From: Steinernema hermaphroditum
Lineage: Eukaryota; Nematoda; Chromadorea; Rhabditida; Steinernematidae
DNA length: 64,000 nt
Direction: 5' to 3'
Assembly (NCBI GenBank): GCA_030435675.1
Contig: CM059625.1
Span: 1,426,001-1,490,000 of the forward strand
Under the pieces are notes generated by a model that did no database searches, was not told where the DNA came from, and was given only the letters and a program-made list of their open reading frames with translations. A program made the position numbers and the translations under genes. Shown here piece after piece: positions 23,864 through 36,480 of the stretch. Each line of letters begins with the position of its first letter. Position 1 is the stretch's first letter.

Positions 23864-24713
23864 TTTTTACAAGTTCTTGGAATCCATCACGTAAAGGACG
23901 TCCTTCGCAGTCCTCCTTCCAAAATATTAGCTAGCAAATGACAATGCGCTCACGTCCCGATGGCGATAATCAAACATATGATTTCTTTTGGGGAAATACT
24001 CGTGTACGCACATTGTACACTCATGTTACAATGAAACTTTTCAAATATGAAAGTTCGCATCACGTCATCACGGTATCGTATTACAGGATCGCATTCGGAC
24101 TGAGCTCAAAAATCATGTACTCATATTTTCCTTTATAAGCAGTGCTTCATGTTCCACTTACCCGCTTTAGTCTCCTACTCTCTAATCTACACAGCCATCG
24201 TCCATCACGCCAGATTTAATTAGTCAATGCCTTTTGAATGTCAGTGAAGAACGATAACCTATCGGTCCAATAATCTTAATGTGCTTTTTGTTGCTCAACA
24301 AAAAACACTCGCGTCAAATATAGTTTTCTAGGCTTCTATTCTAAGTTATTCCTGAAAAATCATTTTCTATGTTTATAAATTACTTCGAACCTTGTGGCGA
24401 ACGAATACATAACTTGTTTTGTAATAGTATGAAAGATATAAATGCACGTAGCCACATGCTCTTTTTATCCGTTATTCATCTAAATTCGTTTACGCTGAAC
24501 GTAGCTTCGTGTCCGGATGTTCCGCTTCGTTTTGAACGAATAATAATAGTTTCTAAGTTTGCGAACTGGTGTCCGCCACTGGCCTGACTCCTTAGGGACA
24601 GCGGCGACGGCACTTTCGTCGGAATGGTGCAGTTCGAGTTCGCGGCTCATCTCGCGTTTCCACCCACAACTTGCGTCTAGTAGACTATTGAACTTGTTCC
24701 AGGAATCAACACA

Positions 24714-25324
24714 ATGATTACCGTTCAGTACGTTGTGCTCATGTTCGCCACTCTCTTCAGTGTTCTCATCGTTGCCACACATGCTCAGATCGAATTGGAC
24801 ACAGTGAGTAACGCACTTTCTGATATACTATTAACTTATATCCTTGTAAGTGTTACCTTTTTCTCTAAGCCGTATTATCGTAGCATGCTAGCGCGTTACA
24901 GTCGTAAATAGGATAGGTTGTGAATGCCAGCAATATGTTCAAATTATCAAAATTCTCTTCCCACCTTTTCTACCTTCAGATTTTAATGCCTCGAGAACAA
25001 CTGTAACAACTATCTTTTCAGCTCGGAAAGGAATGTATGTCAGCGTACCATTGTTGGAAAACGGAACCGGTTAGCGCAGACGGCCTACCACTCAGCCTAA
25101 GTGGTAAGTAAAACTTGTCTAATCCGCACAATTTCAATTCAACTTTATTTAGTGACATTGTCGAAACGACTGGAAATTGGTGGTGCCCTTGGACGTGGAA
25201 GTAATAAACATTTAAGACATTGTGACTTAATCCTTTCTTTCTAGACAAATGCAGATGTCGGCAAGGAATCTGTCAACTGTACATCATTCCCACGCGGACT
25301 TTCGTGCCGTGCGAAGAGTTCTGA
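24714..25324 (+). CDS. small secreted six-cysteine protein
   Basis: Four small exons, 24714-24803, 25022-25103, 25153-25200 and 25245-25324, join in phase to 99 aa; the introns are 218, 49 and 44 nt. The first exon is a signal peptide (VLMFATLFSVLIVATHA). The mature part has exactly six cysteines: ECMSAYHC in exon 2, then KCRCRQGIC and a final PCEEF in exon 4, with a basic Gly-rich linker between them. Six Cys in a short secreted chain suggest three disulfides, as in nematode secreted peptides, but the spacing matches no family I can name. TTCCAG just before the ATG may be a trans-splice acceptor. AATAAA lies at 25554-25559. The consistent phases make the model fairly strong. Confidence 0.72.
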
Positions 25325-25559
25325 TTGTGGCCGTTGGCTCTTTGTCATTTTTGTCATTGGCTCTCCCGCTGTCATCTTTCCTTCTGTTCAGCCGAAATAG
25401 TTTGTGGTGGTTGTATACATGTGCGCGAAGAGATGCAGTCATTTCTTGTTGCACAAGTTCAGAACACCGAGAGTAAATATACTAAGTTAGATAACTCGTT
25501 GTTGGTTGATGTTTGCCAAAAGAAGGAAGGGTGACAGGAAAACACCGTTTCAAAATAAA

Positions 25560-26412
25560 CCTAGCACCACAGAGGGGCATTATTTAACCTAGGGTGCTTT
25601 CAAGAAAGGTTCACGATAATCTGGATCGGTGGGTAAACGTCTTTATTATTTATCCCCCGCAAACTAGTGTCAGGTGTCTTGACAATGAAGGTCCCCTACA
25701 ACATGACAATAGTTCTGCCTATTGCTCGGACGACCCCTGATGTGAATCAGTCACAGGCGAATGTATCGATAATCAACTATGACTGTCTTGTCTCAAGAAT
25801 AAGCCGTGGTTATACAATCTGAATCCACTCATGTTTATAGCCGGCGAACTTAGGACGCCTGAAAAACCCATAACATCTATTTTAGGACGAAGGACGTGTA
25901 ATCGGCTGCTTTTTGCAAATGCGGATCAAATTAACAACCCACGCGCGACAAGGGATTTTGTATAGTCGGCCCTTAAAATTCGAGCAATCAAGATTTTCAT
26001 GCTGCATCCCTCATCTGACGTCATCGAAAACTTCTTCCTAAACTGCGTTAGACTCTCTTTGTACGACTGGACAACCTGGATAATTCGTTTTAAGGCTGAA
26101 TTCTATTTCAACAAGGAACACCCCACATCTCAGTAAACAAATATGTAAAGCAGTGCATTCCTCAAATGTACGGTTCAATTCTTTTTGTTGGTCACTGGCA
26201 ATTGGAAGACCACCAATTTCGAGCAGTAATTTTGAAAATACTGGCTGGTAAACGTTACGGTTGGTGCCGCAGATGGGTACCGTAGGATCCAGGGAACTGT
26301 ATGCAATCATTAGCTATAAAAATACTGTACAGTTCCCATGTCGTTTGCTGCCCGTTCATCGTTGGTTTCCTATTCTTTTGATCGGCATCTCTTCGAAACT
26401 GAATACAGTTAA
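25560..26412. other. intergenic
   Basis: About 850 bp upstream of the bHLH-PAS gene. No supported open frame on either strand. Confidence 0.5.
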
Positions 26413-28019
26413 ATGGCTCGCGGAAAGATCGTCCGCAGTTTGCGAGACTTCTCGCATAAATCGGCGGCTTCGGAAATGGAATTAATTAATTCGTCTTTGT
26501 TCCATCAGCCGACCGACGTTCACTTCACCAGCAGTCCGCTTCTGAAGCGCTACAGTTGTTCAAGCGGTTTCCTGACTACGGTGATGAGTGCGGCATCGCG
26601 AAGAGACCTCGAGAGGCAGGAATTCGAGAACCTAAACAAATTACTTCCTATCTCGGAAGCGGTTTCGGCAACACTCGACAAAGTGTCCATTGTGCGAATT
26701 GCTGCAGCATACCTAGCCTTGCACGAATTTTTGTCTGATTTGGACATGAAGCGAGATCAGCCGTTGGATTTGACTAAGCCCTACTTGAAGGATCTGCCTT
26801 CTTATATTCTTCAAACGCTCGACGGATTTGTTTTGTTGGTGGACTTATCGGGAAGAATCATCTATGCTTCGGAAACGGCATCCGTTCATCTTGGCGTCAG
26901 TCAGGTAGGTGCTACAGCGCTATATTGTATTTTTGTTTTTCATTGATGATGTATCTGAGATTCATATTTGAACTTCCGTCGCATTTTATGTTGAACTGTT
27001 ATTCAGGCTGATATCATGGGCTGCTCCTTATTCCCTTTCGTACACGTCGACGACGCTCGCGAACTTCAACGATTACTACTGGACTGCCAAAGCTACTATG
27101 ATTTGACCAAAAGTGGAGTCGAAATCCGGTATACGATAAGAATGAGATGTACCTTATCAAAGCGAAATGCAGGCATAACAAGGCAAGGATATAAGGTAAC
27201 CAGAATAGCTAGCCGTATTTACAGTATTGAAGTTGTCCACATAGACAATTCATTTCTGGAGTCAAACACTTTCAACGAAGACTACGAACAGAATGGCATT
27301 AATTGGGCTCGGAACAACATTGGTTCAAGGTGGTGGATGCCTCGAAACGAAGTTGTCTTCAACGATGTTCATGTTCCGAGCCACTAAAGACCTAAAGATT
27401 GTTTTCATTGATGCAAGGTAAGTGGCTTTCCAATTTGCTTCAAACAAACTAACGCTCTTTAGAGTTACCGAAATAACGGGCTACAATCCGGCCAACGTTC
27501 TCGACCACACACTATACCAGTTTGTTCATCCGGACGATAGTACACAGCTGTTACATACGCACAAAACAGGTGAGGACCTTTAATATTTGATAAACAGCAA
27601 GTAGACATGAAAAAACGACAGAGATAAACGAGCATGAAATGTCGATGTCCGAGACGTCCTGTCCTTTTTGTGCTACAATATGCATGTTTTTTTGTTTTAG
27701 CAACCAAAAAGCAGCAGTCTGTAACGTCCTATTTTCGTTTGTTAGCCCGTGGAGGAGGACATATTTGGGTTCAATGTCAGTTCAGCCTTGTGCCACTTAT
27801 TAAATTACCAATGGATTGTTGCATTCTGGGTATAGTTACATCCATTAGGTAAGTGAAACAGTCAACGTTAATTCTATGTCTAACTTGTTCAGTGAACGAA
27901 TGGGATCGGTCGTTGAAGATGCTCTTCAAAAGACTCCGCTAATTCCTAAGCGACCGGAAATGGTTCTTGGCGAATACTCAAATAGCTTCTATACAAATCC
28001 TGTTATGCGATTTGCGTGA
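26413..28019 (+). CDS. hlh-34-like: SIM/NPAS1-3-like bHLH-PAS transcription factor with an apparent frameshift
   Basis: A DNA-binding regulator that would pair with an ARNT-type partner. Exons 26413-26904, 27007-27417, 27463-27569, 27701-27848 and 27893-28019. The bHLH (about residues 59-107) has a short basic region AASRRDLERQEF and LDKVSIVRIAAAYL. PAS-A starts LPSYILQTLDGF and includes ASETASVHLGVSQ, close to the SIM/Trachealess signature. PAS-B carries STMFMFRATKDLKIVFIDAR, VTEITGYNP, then ARGGGHIWVQ. The protein ends soon after PAS-B, so there is no long activation region. Exon 2 needs a +1 shift at about 27286-27296 to keep homology, and the exons sum to 1285 nt, one more than a multiple of three. 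Either the locus is a new pseudogene, or the base is an error, or splicing removes it in a way I cannot see. The start may instead be Met58. The symbol is tentative. Confidence 0.8.
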
Positions 28020-28297
28020 AACTGTGCGATTTTCACTCTCTGTACATCTAAACAGCGCCAAATAATAAGGTCAACAGTAACTGTTCTGTTTACATTCCAA
28101 TATGAATCTAGCGGAAATGATCTTTTAATGTTCTTGCTATTCTTGTCTTGCCTTAGCAAATGGTTGATGAAGAATGGAGCTCTCCCACCTATTGGGCTGG
28201 AGATGCATTAAGATTTATTATTGCACAAATTATCGACATCGAAAGCGTTTGTAGACTAGCTCAGAAATATGTAATCCAAGAAGCACTTTGGTTGTAA

Positions 28298-30332
28298 TCA
28301 GCAGTAACTGCCGCATCCGGCCTGCTGTCCGCGATAAGGATCCGTTCTGTCGGCATAGATGCGTCCGTCACTAGCTCGCTGACCGTAGCCGTAGCTGGTT
28401 CCGCGCTGAGCCTGCTGATAGCTTCCTCCTAAAAAGCAAGTCATTACAACAATAAGTTAATTTAAGCGATCAAGATACAGCTGAATGTTGTGTAAGTGAG
28501 TGTTGGTTAGTAAATCAGTAGAGGTCATACCGTGGCTCGAAGACGAGGAGTGGAACTGATAACTGCTGGAGCTGGTGGAGCTATGGCTGCTACTGCGGGA
28601 ATCGAAACTGTTTCCGCGATGATAACCAGAGCCACGCTGTCCTTGGTAAGGGTCAGTTCTGTCGGCGTGGATGCGTCCATCGCCAAGTCGCTGATTGCCG
28701 TACTCCCTCTGCCGTGCCTGGCCATATTGCTCATGGTAAACGGGTCGGCGATCGTATTCACGACCATAGTTTCCTACAGGGTTAGACACGCACAAGCGAC
28801 CACCCCATTGATCATCGGAACAGAGTTGTTCGCTGCGGCGGCTACCGTAGTAGGCGGATCGTTTGTGCAGGAATCGGACATTGTCTGCAGTTTATAGAAG
28901 TTACTATGAATTGTTCTTGTACCAACCAATAGTGGTGCAGTTCAGCTGATGCGTTCCAATGTTCCAGCAGGTCATGTCTCGCGGAATTTCACAGTCACCT
29001 AAATTGTTCTTTAAGAATTGCAAAATTTTACTATTGTACGAGTTTCGTAAACGCGGAAGCAGATGTCGCGACCATGGTTTGGGTGGCAGTCATCTCGGTA
29101 CTCGGTAGTGACACGCGTTTCCCAGTACTGGGCTCGAGACTGTTCTAAACAAAATGACGTCTCCAATTGGTGACAAAAATTTATTCTCACTTTGATTTCC
29201 TCGGTGCATGTCGGGTCGTTCAGCACGAAGTGGGCCATCTCCTTGGCGGCGTCGATAATCTCCATCTTGGTTGTTATTCGTGCGGTCGCTTCCGTAGTAG
29301 CTCATAGTACCATGTTCTACATAATATATTATGAGCCTGCTTTCGTTAACCTTATCTAGTGTAATTTCCTTTGTGTGATTTGAGGACTCCATATCATTAT
29401 TTTGTTATATTTTGTATCGTACGGGTACTTTAGAGCACTTATTAAATTGTACCTGCAGTTTCTTGGTGGCGGCCATTGTTCAGGTGACCACCCTGGCCGT
29501 TGTTCTGGACAATGGTTGTTTCACGATGGACAGTGATGGTGTTTCCTAGAAAAGCAAAATTTGTTGATACCAACAGCAAAGGCTACTTTAACAGAACGCC
29601 ACCATGGAACCAAAACTGATACCATAATAACAGTACAATAGGACAACATAGGAAAGCAGTAGCCATTATACTTTTGATCAGCTCTGTTACATACCTTGGG
29701 CGCCACGATAAATGTCAGGCTTATCAGCATGAATTGGTCCATCACCAGCACGATATCCACAGCCATATCCAAAGTCTGGTACTTGGCCTGTATTTTCAAA
29801 CGTTAAGGAATCCTTTCAAGAAACGAGTGACACAAACCTCGACTGTGCGCCCGGCTCATACGGTCTGCATACTGGCGTTGCTGAGCAAACCAGTCATCGA
29901 ATGGGTTGTTGGGAATCGTGTAGCGGCAGGACTGCTCTCCCCACGCATCGATATTGCAGTCGGATTGTCTTGAGCTGAGATCAAACATCTGATGGTTTCC
30001 ATACTGTTGCGAACAGCCAGTCATGTGTCGGTTCAGATAATTGACATTTTCTAAAAATTATCAATAGCATCATAACGGACGCTCAGTCTTGCCGGTTTCA
30101 GTGCAGTTCCATCCTCTAGGTTGAATCTTCCAGCAGGTCACATCCCTGGGAACATTGCACAAATCTAAAGAAAAGCACTTCTGAAAAGAAAATGATGCTG
30201 CCAATTTACTGTCATCGTAGATTCGGAAGCAGATAGTTTTGTCATAGAATAATCTGCAATCGATTTCGTAACCGCTGTAGCGCTTCTTACGCGATAAAGT
30301 AGGTTCGTCCGTTGGCAGGGTCTTCGCTTTTT
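28298..30332 (-). CDS. modular secreted or matrix protein with repeated Cys modules (5' end unresolved)
   Basis: Ten exons run 30332-30210, 30164-30081, 30050-29838, 29787-29695, 29545-29453, 29316-29191, 29144-29040, 28998-28927, 28884-28531 and 28428-28298, giving at least 464 residues. Every intron is phase 1. Two Cys modules share ICFR[IV]Y, then PRD[VM]TCW and WNCT or LNCT, followed by a Tyr/Gln-rich segment. A short motif, (G/S)DGxxxA(D/E)(R/K)xDxYRGxQ, occurs four times: GDGPIHADKPDIYRG, GDGPLRAERPDMHRG, GDGRIHADRTDPYQG and SDGRIYADRTDPYRG. RKKRYSGY near the start looks like a furin site. The last exon ends GCGSYC. No signal peptide is seen; the open frame extends to 30498 without one, so the true first exon may lie further upstream. 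I know no family name. Confidence 0.75.
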
Positions 30333-30808
30333 CTAAAGGTTCTTGTTGAAGGAAAAACAGGAAAAACAGGTTGTCGTCTACCAGTGGAAGAACCCCTTTA
30401 ACATTTTTATCCAAATCTATTATATCCGGAATCTCAGACCTACCGTGCTCGTATTTCATTGTTAGTCCACCGTCTACATACCTTATTCGATGTGACAAAA
30501 CTAACTGTCTTTAATGTTTATGATGTGCTACTTCATTAACACTTAACGCGATGTCCCGGATATGATTATTTTAAATTACCCGCCCCGTACCATGTTGTTC
30601 ACTTTTTTTGATGAGCGATACTCAGTTATCATATTCACGAAATGTTACGGTTGCACATGCAAGTTTGTTAGAGTCAGGATGCTCTTTATACATGCAATAT
30701 GGACACTGATAGAAAGGTAGAAAACACATCATGCACGTTTAGTGGAGTATACAAATTTGAACTATACAAACAGATATGTATCATGCAAGTTTGTAAAACA
30801 GACACCGT

Positions 30809-31875
30809 TTATCCCCAGCGGTTTCCATACCAGCTGTTTCCTCCGTACCAGTTAGGTCGACCCCATGCTCGGTTACCGCCCCACTGGCCTCCCTGGTTTC
30901 CATTAAATCCACCTCGGCTATTGAATCCTCCGCCCTGACGGGAGCCTCCACCATTGCCTCCAAAGCTTCCACCCTGTTGAAAGCCTCCATTTTGGCGAAA
31001 TCCGCCTCCATTGCCGCCGAAGTTTCCATTGCCACCGAAATTTCCGTTTCCACCGAAGCTTCCGCCACCTCGGCGCCCTCCGCCTGAGCCAAACTGATTT
31101 CCAGTTTGGAATCCTCCATTAACGTCGAGACCTCCACCCGATCCGAACTGCCTACCGCCGTTACTCCAGTTGTTTCCGCCGACGGGGCCCAGAGGGCGTG
31201 CTGGCTGGACACCACTTCCTATGCCTCCGTTGTTGCCCCACATGGGAGGTTGAGCTGGTTGGACACCGCTACCGATTGGCGAACGGGCACCGCCCCATCC
31301 CGGTTGCGCTCCACCTCCGATGCCCCCATGACCGCCGAATCCCACACCCGCACCGATTTGACGGGCGACGCGCACTCCGTGGCCAATTCCGCTGTCCAAG
31401 CTGACTCCATGTCCGAGAGCAGGCTGATCTGCAACAGAAACGATATGCAAATAGCCTTTTGTACAGCGTTGGAATTTTGTTTGAAATTCTCATTGAGTCA
31501 CAATTTCGAGGGTAAATAAAAGATAATCAAGTCACAGCACAGGACCAAACTGGGTACTGTTTTACGATTGTCCACGTCACATCACAGTAACACTGTTACC
31601 AATTAGGTTCAATCGAAATATTTGCTTACCTTGAACTTCAGGGGCAACGCCCTCGCCAATGCCTTCAGTTAGTAAGACTCCAGATCCAACGGCTGCAACA
31701 AATCAACAATTACGGTTATCACTGGACAACTTAAACCTCACCTTCACGTTTAGTATTAACACCATGGCCGATCTGACCAAATGTGGCTGAGATACCTAAA
31801 ATTTCCAGTTACACGTACAACTAAAACGATTTGCGAACCAAGCAGAACAAGAAGTGGGAGCAGAGTCCACCTCAT
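30809..31875 (-). CDS. secreted glycine-rich protein
   Basis: Exons 31875-31839, 31795-31742, 31692-31630 and 31428-30809 give 257 aa, all three introns in phase 1. Exon 1 is a signal peptide start (MRWTLLPLLVLLG). I chose the donor G/GTTCGC because it gives a 43-nt intron and brings exon 2 into the frame ISATFGQIGHGV that continues into exon 3; reading straight through hits a stop. The long last exon is over one third Gly, with GGNGNF and GGG(F/S) repeats and an aromatic end (NWYGGNSWYGNRWG). Such proteins occur in nematode cuticle, in adhesive secretions and among antimicrobial peptides, and sequence alone does not decide. It lies just upstream of the modular gene on the same strand. Confidence 0.75.
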
Positions 31876-33957
31876 CACGGTACGGTCGTTGAAGATCAAC
31901 TGATCTGAAACAGGGGGCACCGCCAATAAAATAGCGCCGCGAACCGCCTGATCGCGTAGGTTGTGTAATAGCGTCAAAAACCCGCGCGCACTGATCTGGC
32001 AACAGATCACTCCGCCCGTTTGGCCGGAACCGACCCCTGGTGAGTCTGAGTCATATGAATCACGGTTTCGGTGACTAATTCATCGTACCAAGATTCCTAA
32101 ACAGGTAATCCCATATATCCCCCGCGAATCTGTGATGCTCAAGGGCGGCGCGACGCGCAAATTCAAGTTTATGCTCACGCTAGGTTGCTTCCTAACTCGG
32201 AAATGGGGTTATTATGAGCATATGTCACTCGGCGTACAACCGGTCCATAGTACCCGCGCACTCGACATGGCTAATATGTAGGCACACAATGACGTGATTC
32301 CTCCAAAAATGGTCTAACAGACACCCACTTGGTTGTCTTCTTGAGTCACCATCCAATGCAGGTAAACGAAAATTCGTAGCCTTATATACATCTAAATAAA
32401 TATCATTATTCTTAGGTTTAGATATTTTCTTTCCTTTCAACAAAAAATTACACCGAAACATTTCAAATGGAGAGTCCATCATAAAATACTAAAGCCGAGA
32501 GCGATCAGTACGGATATTGATATGGATTATGTCATAAACGATACAAAATTACTCAAGCGGATTTATATGACGACAACGCCAAAAGCTGATCGGTCAACTC
32601 ATACTCGCTTCGTACATCGGCGGAGGTCAATGAGATGCCGATAACGGATTTCAGAAATTACTTTTTGCCTCCTGGAAATACTTTTTACCGGATTCTTGAC
32701 CCTATGAATTACGAGATATGAGGGTGAGATCAATGAGTTGACAATCCTAAACCGTATGATGACGTTTCAAGACCCAAATGTCACGCAAAATCCGACTGAA
32801 TCTTCTGCATGTGGCTTTCGAATTTCGAAAGCGCCCATTGTTTGATTACCCCGGCAAAATACATATTCTTCGAAAATTTCGTCTCTCTTGTGGAGTTTCA
32901 ACGTACCAAACAAGTTCTTTCCCATATTTGCTTTCTCCACGTCACTTGACCCCATTGAAAGGAATGCGCTTAACGATCCAGACGTCCAAAAGTCTGTTTT
33001 CGTATTCTTCGTTGTTTTCAAAAAGGTGACAACCGTTTCGTGAACTGTCTGCGATCGACCAACAGAGACTCGGCGGCTGAACCCAACGGTCTTTCATCGG
33101 AGCATGTGAAAAGTGGTTCAAAACCATCGCTTCGCCGAATAATGATTAGAAGCAAACAAATCAATCATGGTTGATGATACTCAACACATGGAACGACCGT
33201 TTTCAAGGCTGGAACAGGTTGAGCAACGACTTTGGAGTGACATAATTTCACTGTAATAAGGAAATATTATTCTCATTATTCTGCAAATTTCAAGAAACAA
33301 TTTGAGAAACATTTTTTTTTTTGAGAAACAGAAACATTGAGCCCCGAAATTTGCGTCACAGAAGAGAAACTGGAAGCAGGTTACTCGTTGTGTAGCGCAC
33401 ACCATAGCATTTGAAAAAATTGGGCACATTCGTTTCCGTTAATCGTCTTGTTCCTTGTCTGGATCAGAAACATCTAAGATTACGTCTCTACGGAAACCGG
33501 AGTTAAGAACATGTTACGACTCTAGGCGATAGAGGCGAGTACTTAAAGATAAAAGACTCATAGAAGACCATGTTTAAGGGAAGCACGACTCACCACTACC
33601 GTATCCACCGACCTATTGAACGAACGAGATTCTTCTGCCTCACGCTGGGCATTGTACCTCGCTTAAATGCATGCGTACACAGCCATTGCCTCAAGCACCA
33701 TCAGGCGCTTACTGTTTTTCATTGTACGCATTACAACGATCGAACAGCACGTCGAGCTACACAAGACACAACTTGCGCTTATCCACCCGAAATCTAACAA
33801 AAACTTTGGGCATCTGCTGATATGAGTCATCCAAGCAGCCCAACGCACCAAAGAATAATTTATCGCCTCCCGACCGAATCGCAAACTTCAGGCACTGTGT
33901 ATTTACAAAACTAAAGAACCATGATTTTTCACAATTTTCAATTCAACGGCACCCGCA
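31876..33957. other. intergenic, no supported gene
   Basis: About 2 kb with only short frames on both strands, no splice-consistent models, no RNA gene recognised. Confidence 0.5.
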
Positions 33958-34716
33958 TTATAATTCATCATGTTCTTCGGACTCCTCCTCATCGCTCTCC
34001 TCAGGCAGATCGACGTCGTCAACCACACTTTTGAAGAAGCATGAGATAAAGGCTCGTCCAAGGCCTATGTAGTACTGTGAGCGTTGTTCGGTGAAGATGA
34101 AAGACTTCCAAAAGACGAAGTAGACAGCTTGACCTAGGATGCTGCGACGTCCGTTGGCTAGCGCTAGAAAGCCTCGCACTAATTTGAATGTCGAGTAGCA
34201 GTCGAGGAGTATTTCGAAGGTGTCCCAGAAAGTGACGTCGAAGCGAGGGAGTGACCATTCATTGACGCTTTTCAGAGACCAATGCTTCTTGTAGATGTGC
34301 CTAAAGAAGTAATGGTTAACGTCACCACAAGAATTAGCGAAATTCTGAGGGTTTCGTCCCGGTGATATAACATTAAGTAACATTTCTATTGGACACCGTA
34401 AATTTCAGTATTTGCCATATAACGGGGTAATTATATAACAATGCCAGCTTAATGAGACTCACTTGCAGGTATTGCACTGATTTTGTTGTTGAAACGGGGC
34501 GACACTTAGCCAGTGGCTGAAGCAACCGGAATGAACGTAACGAATCGATCCGGCACACTTGCATGGCGTCAGCCACCGACCAACGGTCTCGTCAGAGTAA
34601 CAGTACTTGCACTGCCTGATCGGCTCCACAGCATGGTTGTCGACAATATTGCCTATTGCTGGCCTTGGACTAGTGCCCGAATCTTCAATCGGGCTTGAAC
34701 GCATCGCTGTAGTCAT
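33958..34716 (-). CDS. RING-CH (MARCH-type) E3 ubiquitin ligase
   Basis: Two exons, 34716-34463 and 34300-33958, join in phase to 198 aa. The RING-CH zinc ligands are complete in the C4HC3 order: C36 and C39 (CKYC), C52 and C54 (PCKC), H62 and C65 (VHSGC), C81 and C84 (CNTC). The splice falls immediately after the last Cys and continues as KHIYKKHWSLK, like the CKYEF-type segment after MARCH RING domains. The C-terminal half has two moderately hydrophobic stretches (TFEILLDCY..., AVYFVFWKSFIF) that may associate with membrane, and the tail is acidic (ESDEEESEEHDEL). Family members ubiquitinate membrane proteins. The exact subfamily is unclear. Confidence 0.88.
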
Positions 34717-36286
34717 GTATTAGCTAATGGGAGAACAAAACAAACGCAGTTGTTTCTGTGCGTGAAACACGGAAGCACGACGTGTGAACGTGATGAGCCA
34801 TAGGCGGCCGAAAGAAACATCGAAGGAAGTGGTGCGTGAACCAACCTAGCCGAATATAGAATATAGCATGTGGCCAGCGAATCGAATAGTTGCATCAGCG
34901 AAACAAGGAGGGATAAGTTGACGTGTGGAAAAAATGCATTAATGCGGCGTTGCGAAATAGAGCAAAAGCAGTGATGTAGCTCCATTAGTAAGCATAACTA
35001 TGTGAAACAAGGAACGAATACCTAAACATTAGAACATTACGAAACTTTAAAGATCATAAGTGTATACATCGTATAATAAACTAAATTGTCACAGGAACAG
35101 GCTAGATATTAACAGAAACTGATCGAGACAGCCAATTCCACGACAGAACAATAGTAGGATGTCACACACCCACATAAAAAGTAGGAAAAACAGAGGTTGT
35201 GTCAGCCATCGGATGTGCCAACTCGAAAAAGCACTTAAAAAGCACAAAAAAAGGTCAGCATTTCAGGTGACCATTTAAGACCGTCTTTGCAACAGCATCT
35301 TTAGAACATAAAATGGTGGATCAATCAAGACAAGTGACATCTATATTAAAAAGAAGCTTTGGATAGATTGAATCAGTCCTCAATATCATCATATATAGGG
35401 TATTAATGTCGAAATCGGCCATGGTCCGTTGTTTTGAAATCTTTCAGGTCTGATTGGCATGCGCACATTACCCGTAAATATAAAATTGTCTCCCTAAAGG
35501 GGCATCTTCGGAACCACGTCTAATCTGCTAAGGAAGCTGCCAGTACTTCATAGTTAGACGCATTCATGCGAAATTGGGGGCTAAGTAATGGGCCTGAGCG
35601 CCTGGCATCTCCGTATGATAAAAATCACGCCGTTCACTTTTGAAATCTCTGCACACATAAGCCATGTTTTAAAACAGTCGATCAAAACAATCTAGTCTAT
35701 CTAATCAATATGAGTTCCGATTGTTAAGCTTCAAAGCGCGCTTAAATCAATAGTTTGCACAGGTAAAGCATGCGACAAACCAACGTTACACATCCACAGG
35801 TGACGATCACTTAGGAATCATCTTCAGTTATTACGCAATGTTAAAGTTCTGGCGCTTTCCTCATAACAACCTGTATTGGTCATTTAGTGCATCGTATTTA
35901 CGATTTCGTCTCTCAAGTAAATCGTTGCGGGACCATTTGTCTCTCACCACAGCACGCGTGGATCAAGTGTGAATTAACTATTTAAGGAAAAAGTAAGGAA
36001 AGTGATCAGAAGCAAAATATTGCTCGAAAATAAATTCTATATATACTTTCGAAGGACCGGAAGTGGACGGGTTATCAAATATCACACCGACTGGATAACA
36101 CCTAAGCTACGCTGTATTCATCTATCAGCGTCGATATCACTTGCAGGTTCTGTTTTTCGCAATCGCTCAGATTGGGTTTGTCATCCCGGAAACAAGTTGT
36201 AACTTTCTCAATTATCTTTTTCATCTTCCTATCTCATTTAACAATGGCTATCTTATTTCCATTTGTGAACAAATGAACAAACGTAG
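34717..36286. other. intergenic, no supported gene
   Basis: AT-rich, short open frames only. Nothing recognised. Confidence 0.5.
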
Positions 36287-36480
36287 TTCCACCGTCTCGC
36301 CAAGAAGCTCGTCATGACTGCCCGACTCTACCCGCGCCAGAGAAGCCGAAGAAGCGTTGCAACTCCGAAGTCCGCGCCGCCAGCCGAACCGAAGATGCCC
36401 CTCCGTTCCGTTCGCTGTTCTCCGCCGCCGCGCCTCTTCCGGAATCAACTCTTCACGACTTCGACGCCCGCGCATACTGA
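36287..36480 (+). CDS. possible orphan exon, unknown
   Basis: A GC-richer island in AT-rich surroundings. After ACGTAG (36281-36286) a frame with nematode-like codon choice reads through EKPKKRCNSEVRAASRTEDA and FSAAAPLPESTLHDFDARAY to TGA 36478-36480; 23 more sense codons follow in the same frame before another TGA at 36550. Other frames here are also open, including one from ATG 36314, so the coding frame is not certain. No upstream exon identified. Confidence 0.25.

Noticed and set aside
27196..27224. 29-nt GTAACC...TTACAG segment that looks like a mini-intron in the bHLH-PAS gene
   Set aside because: Removing it brings an immediate stop, while reading through matches the family (GYKV...). 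It also does not fix the later frameshift.
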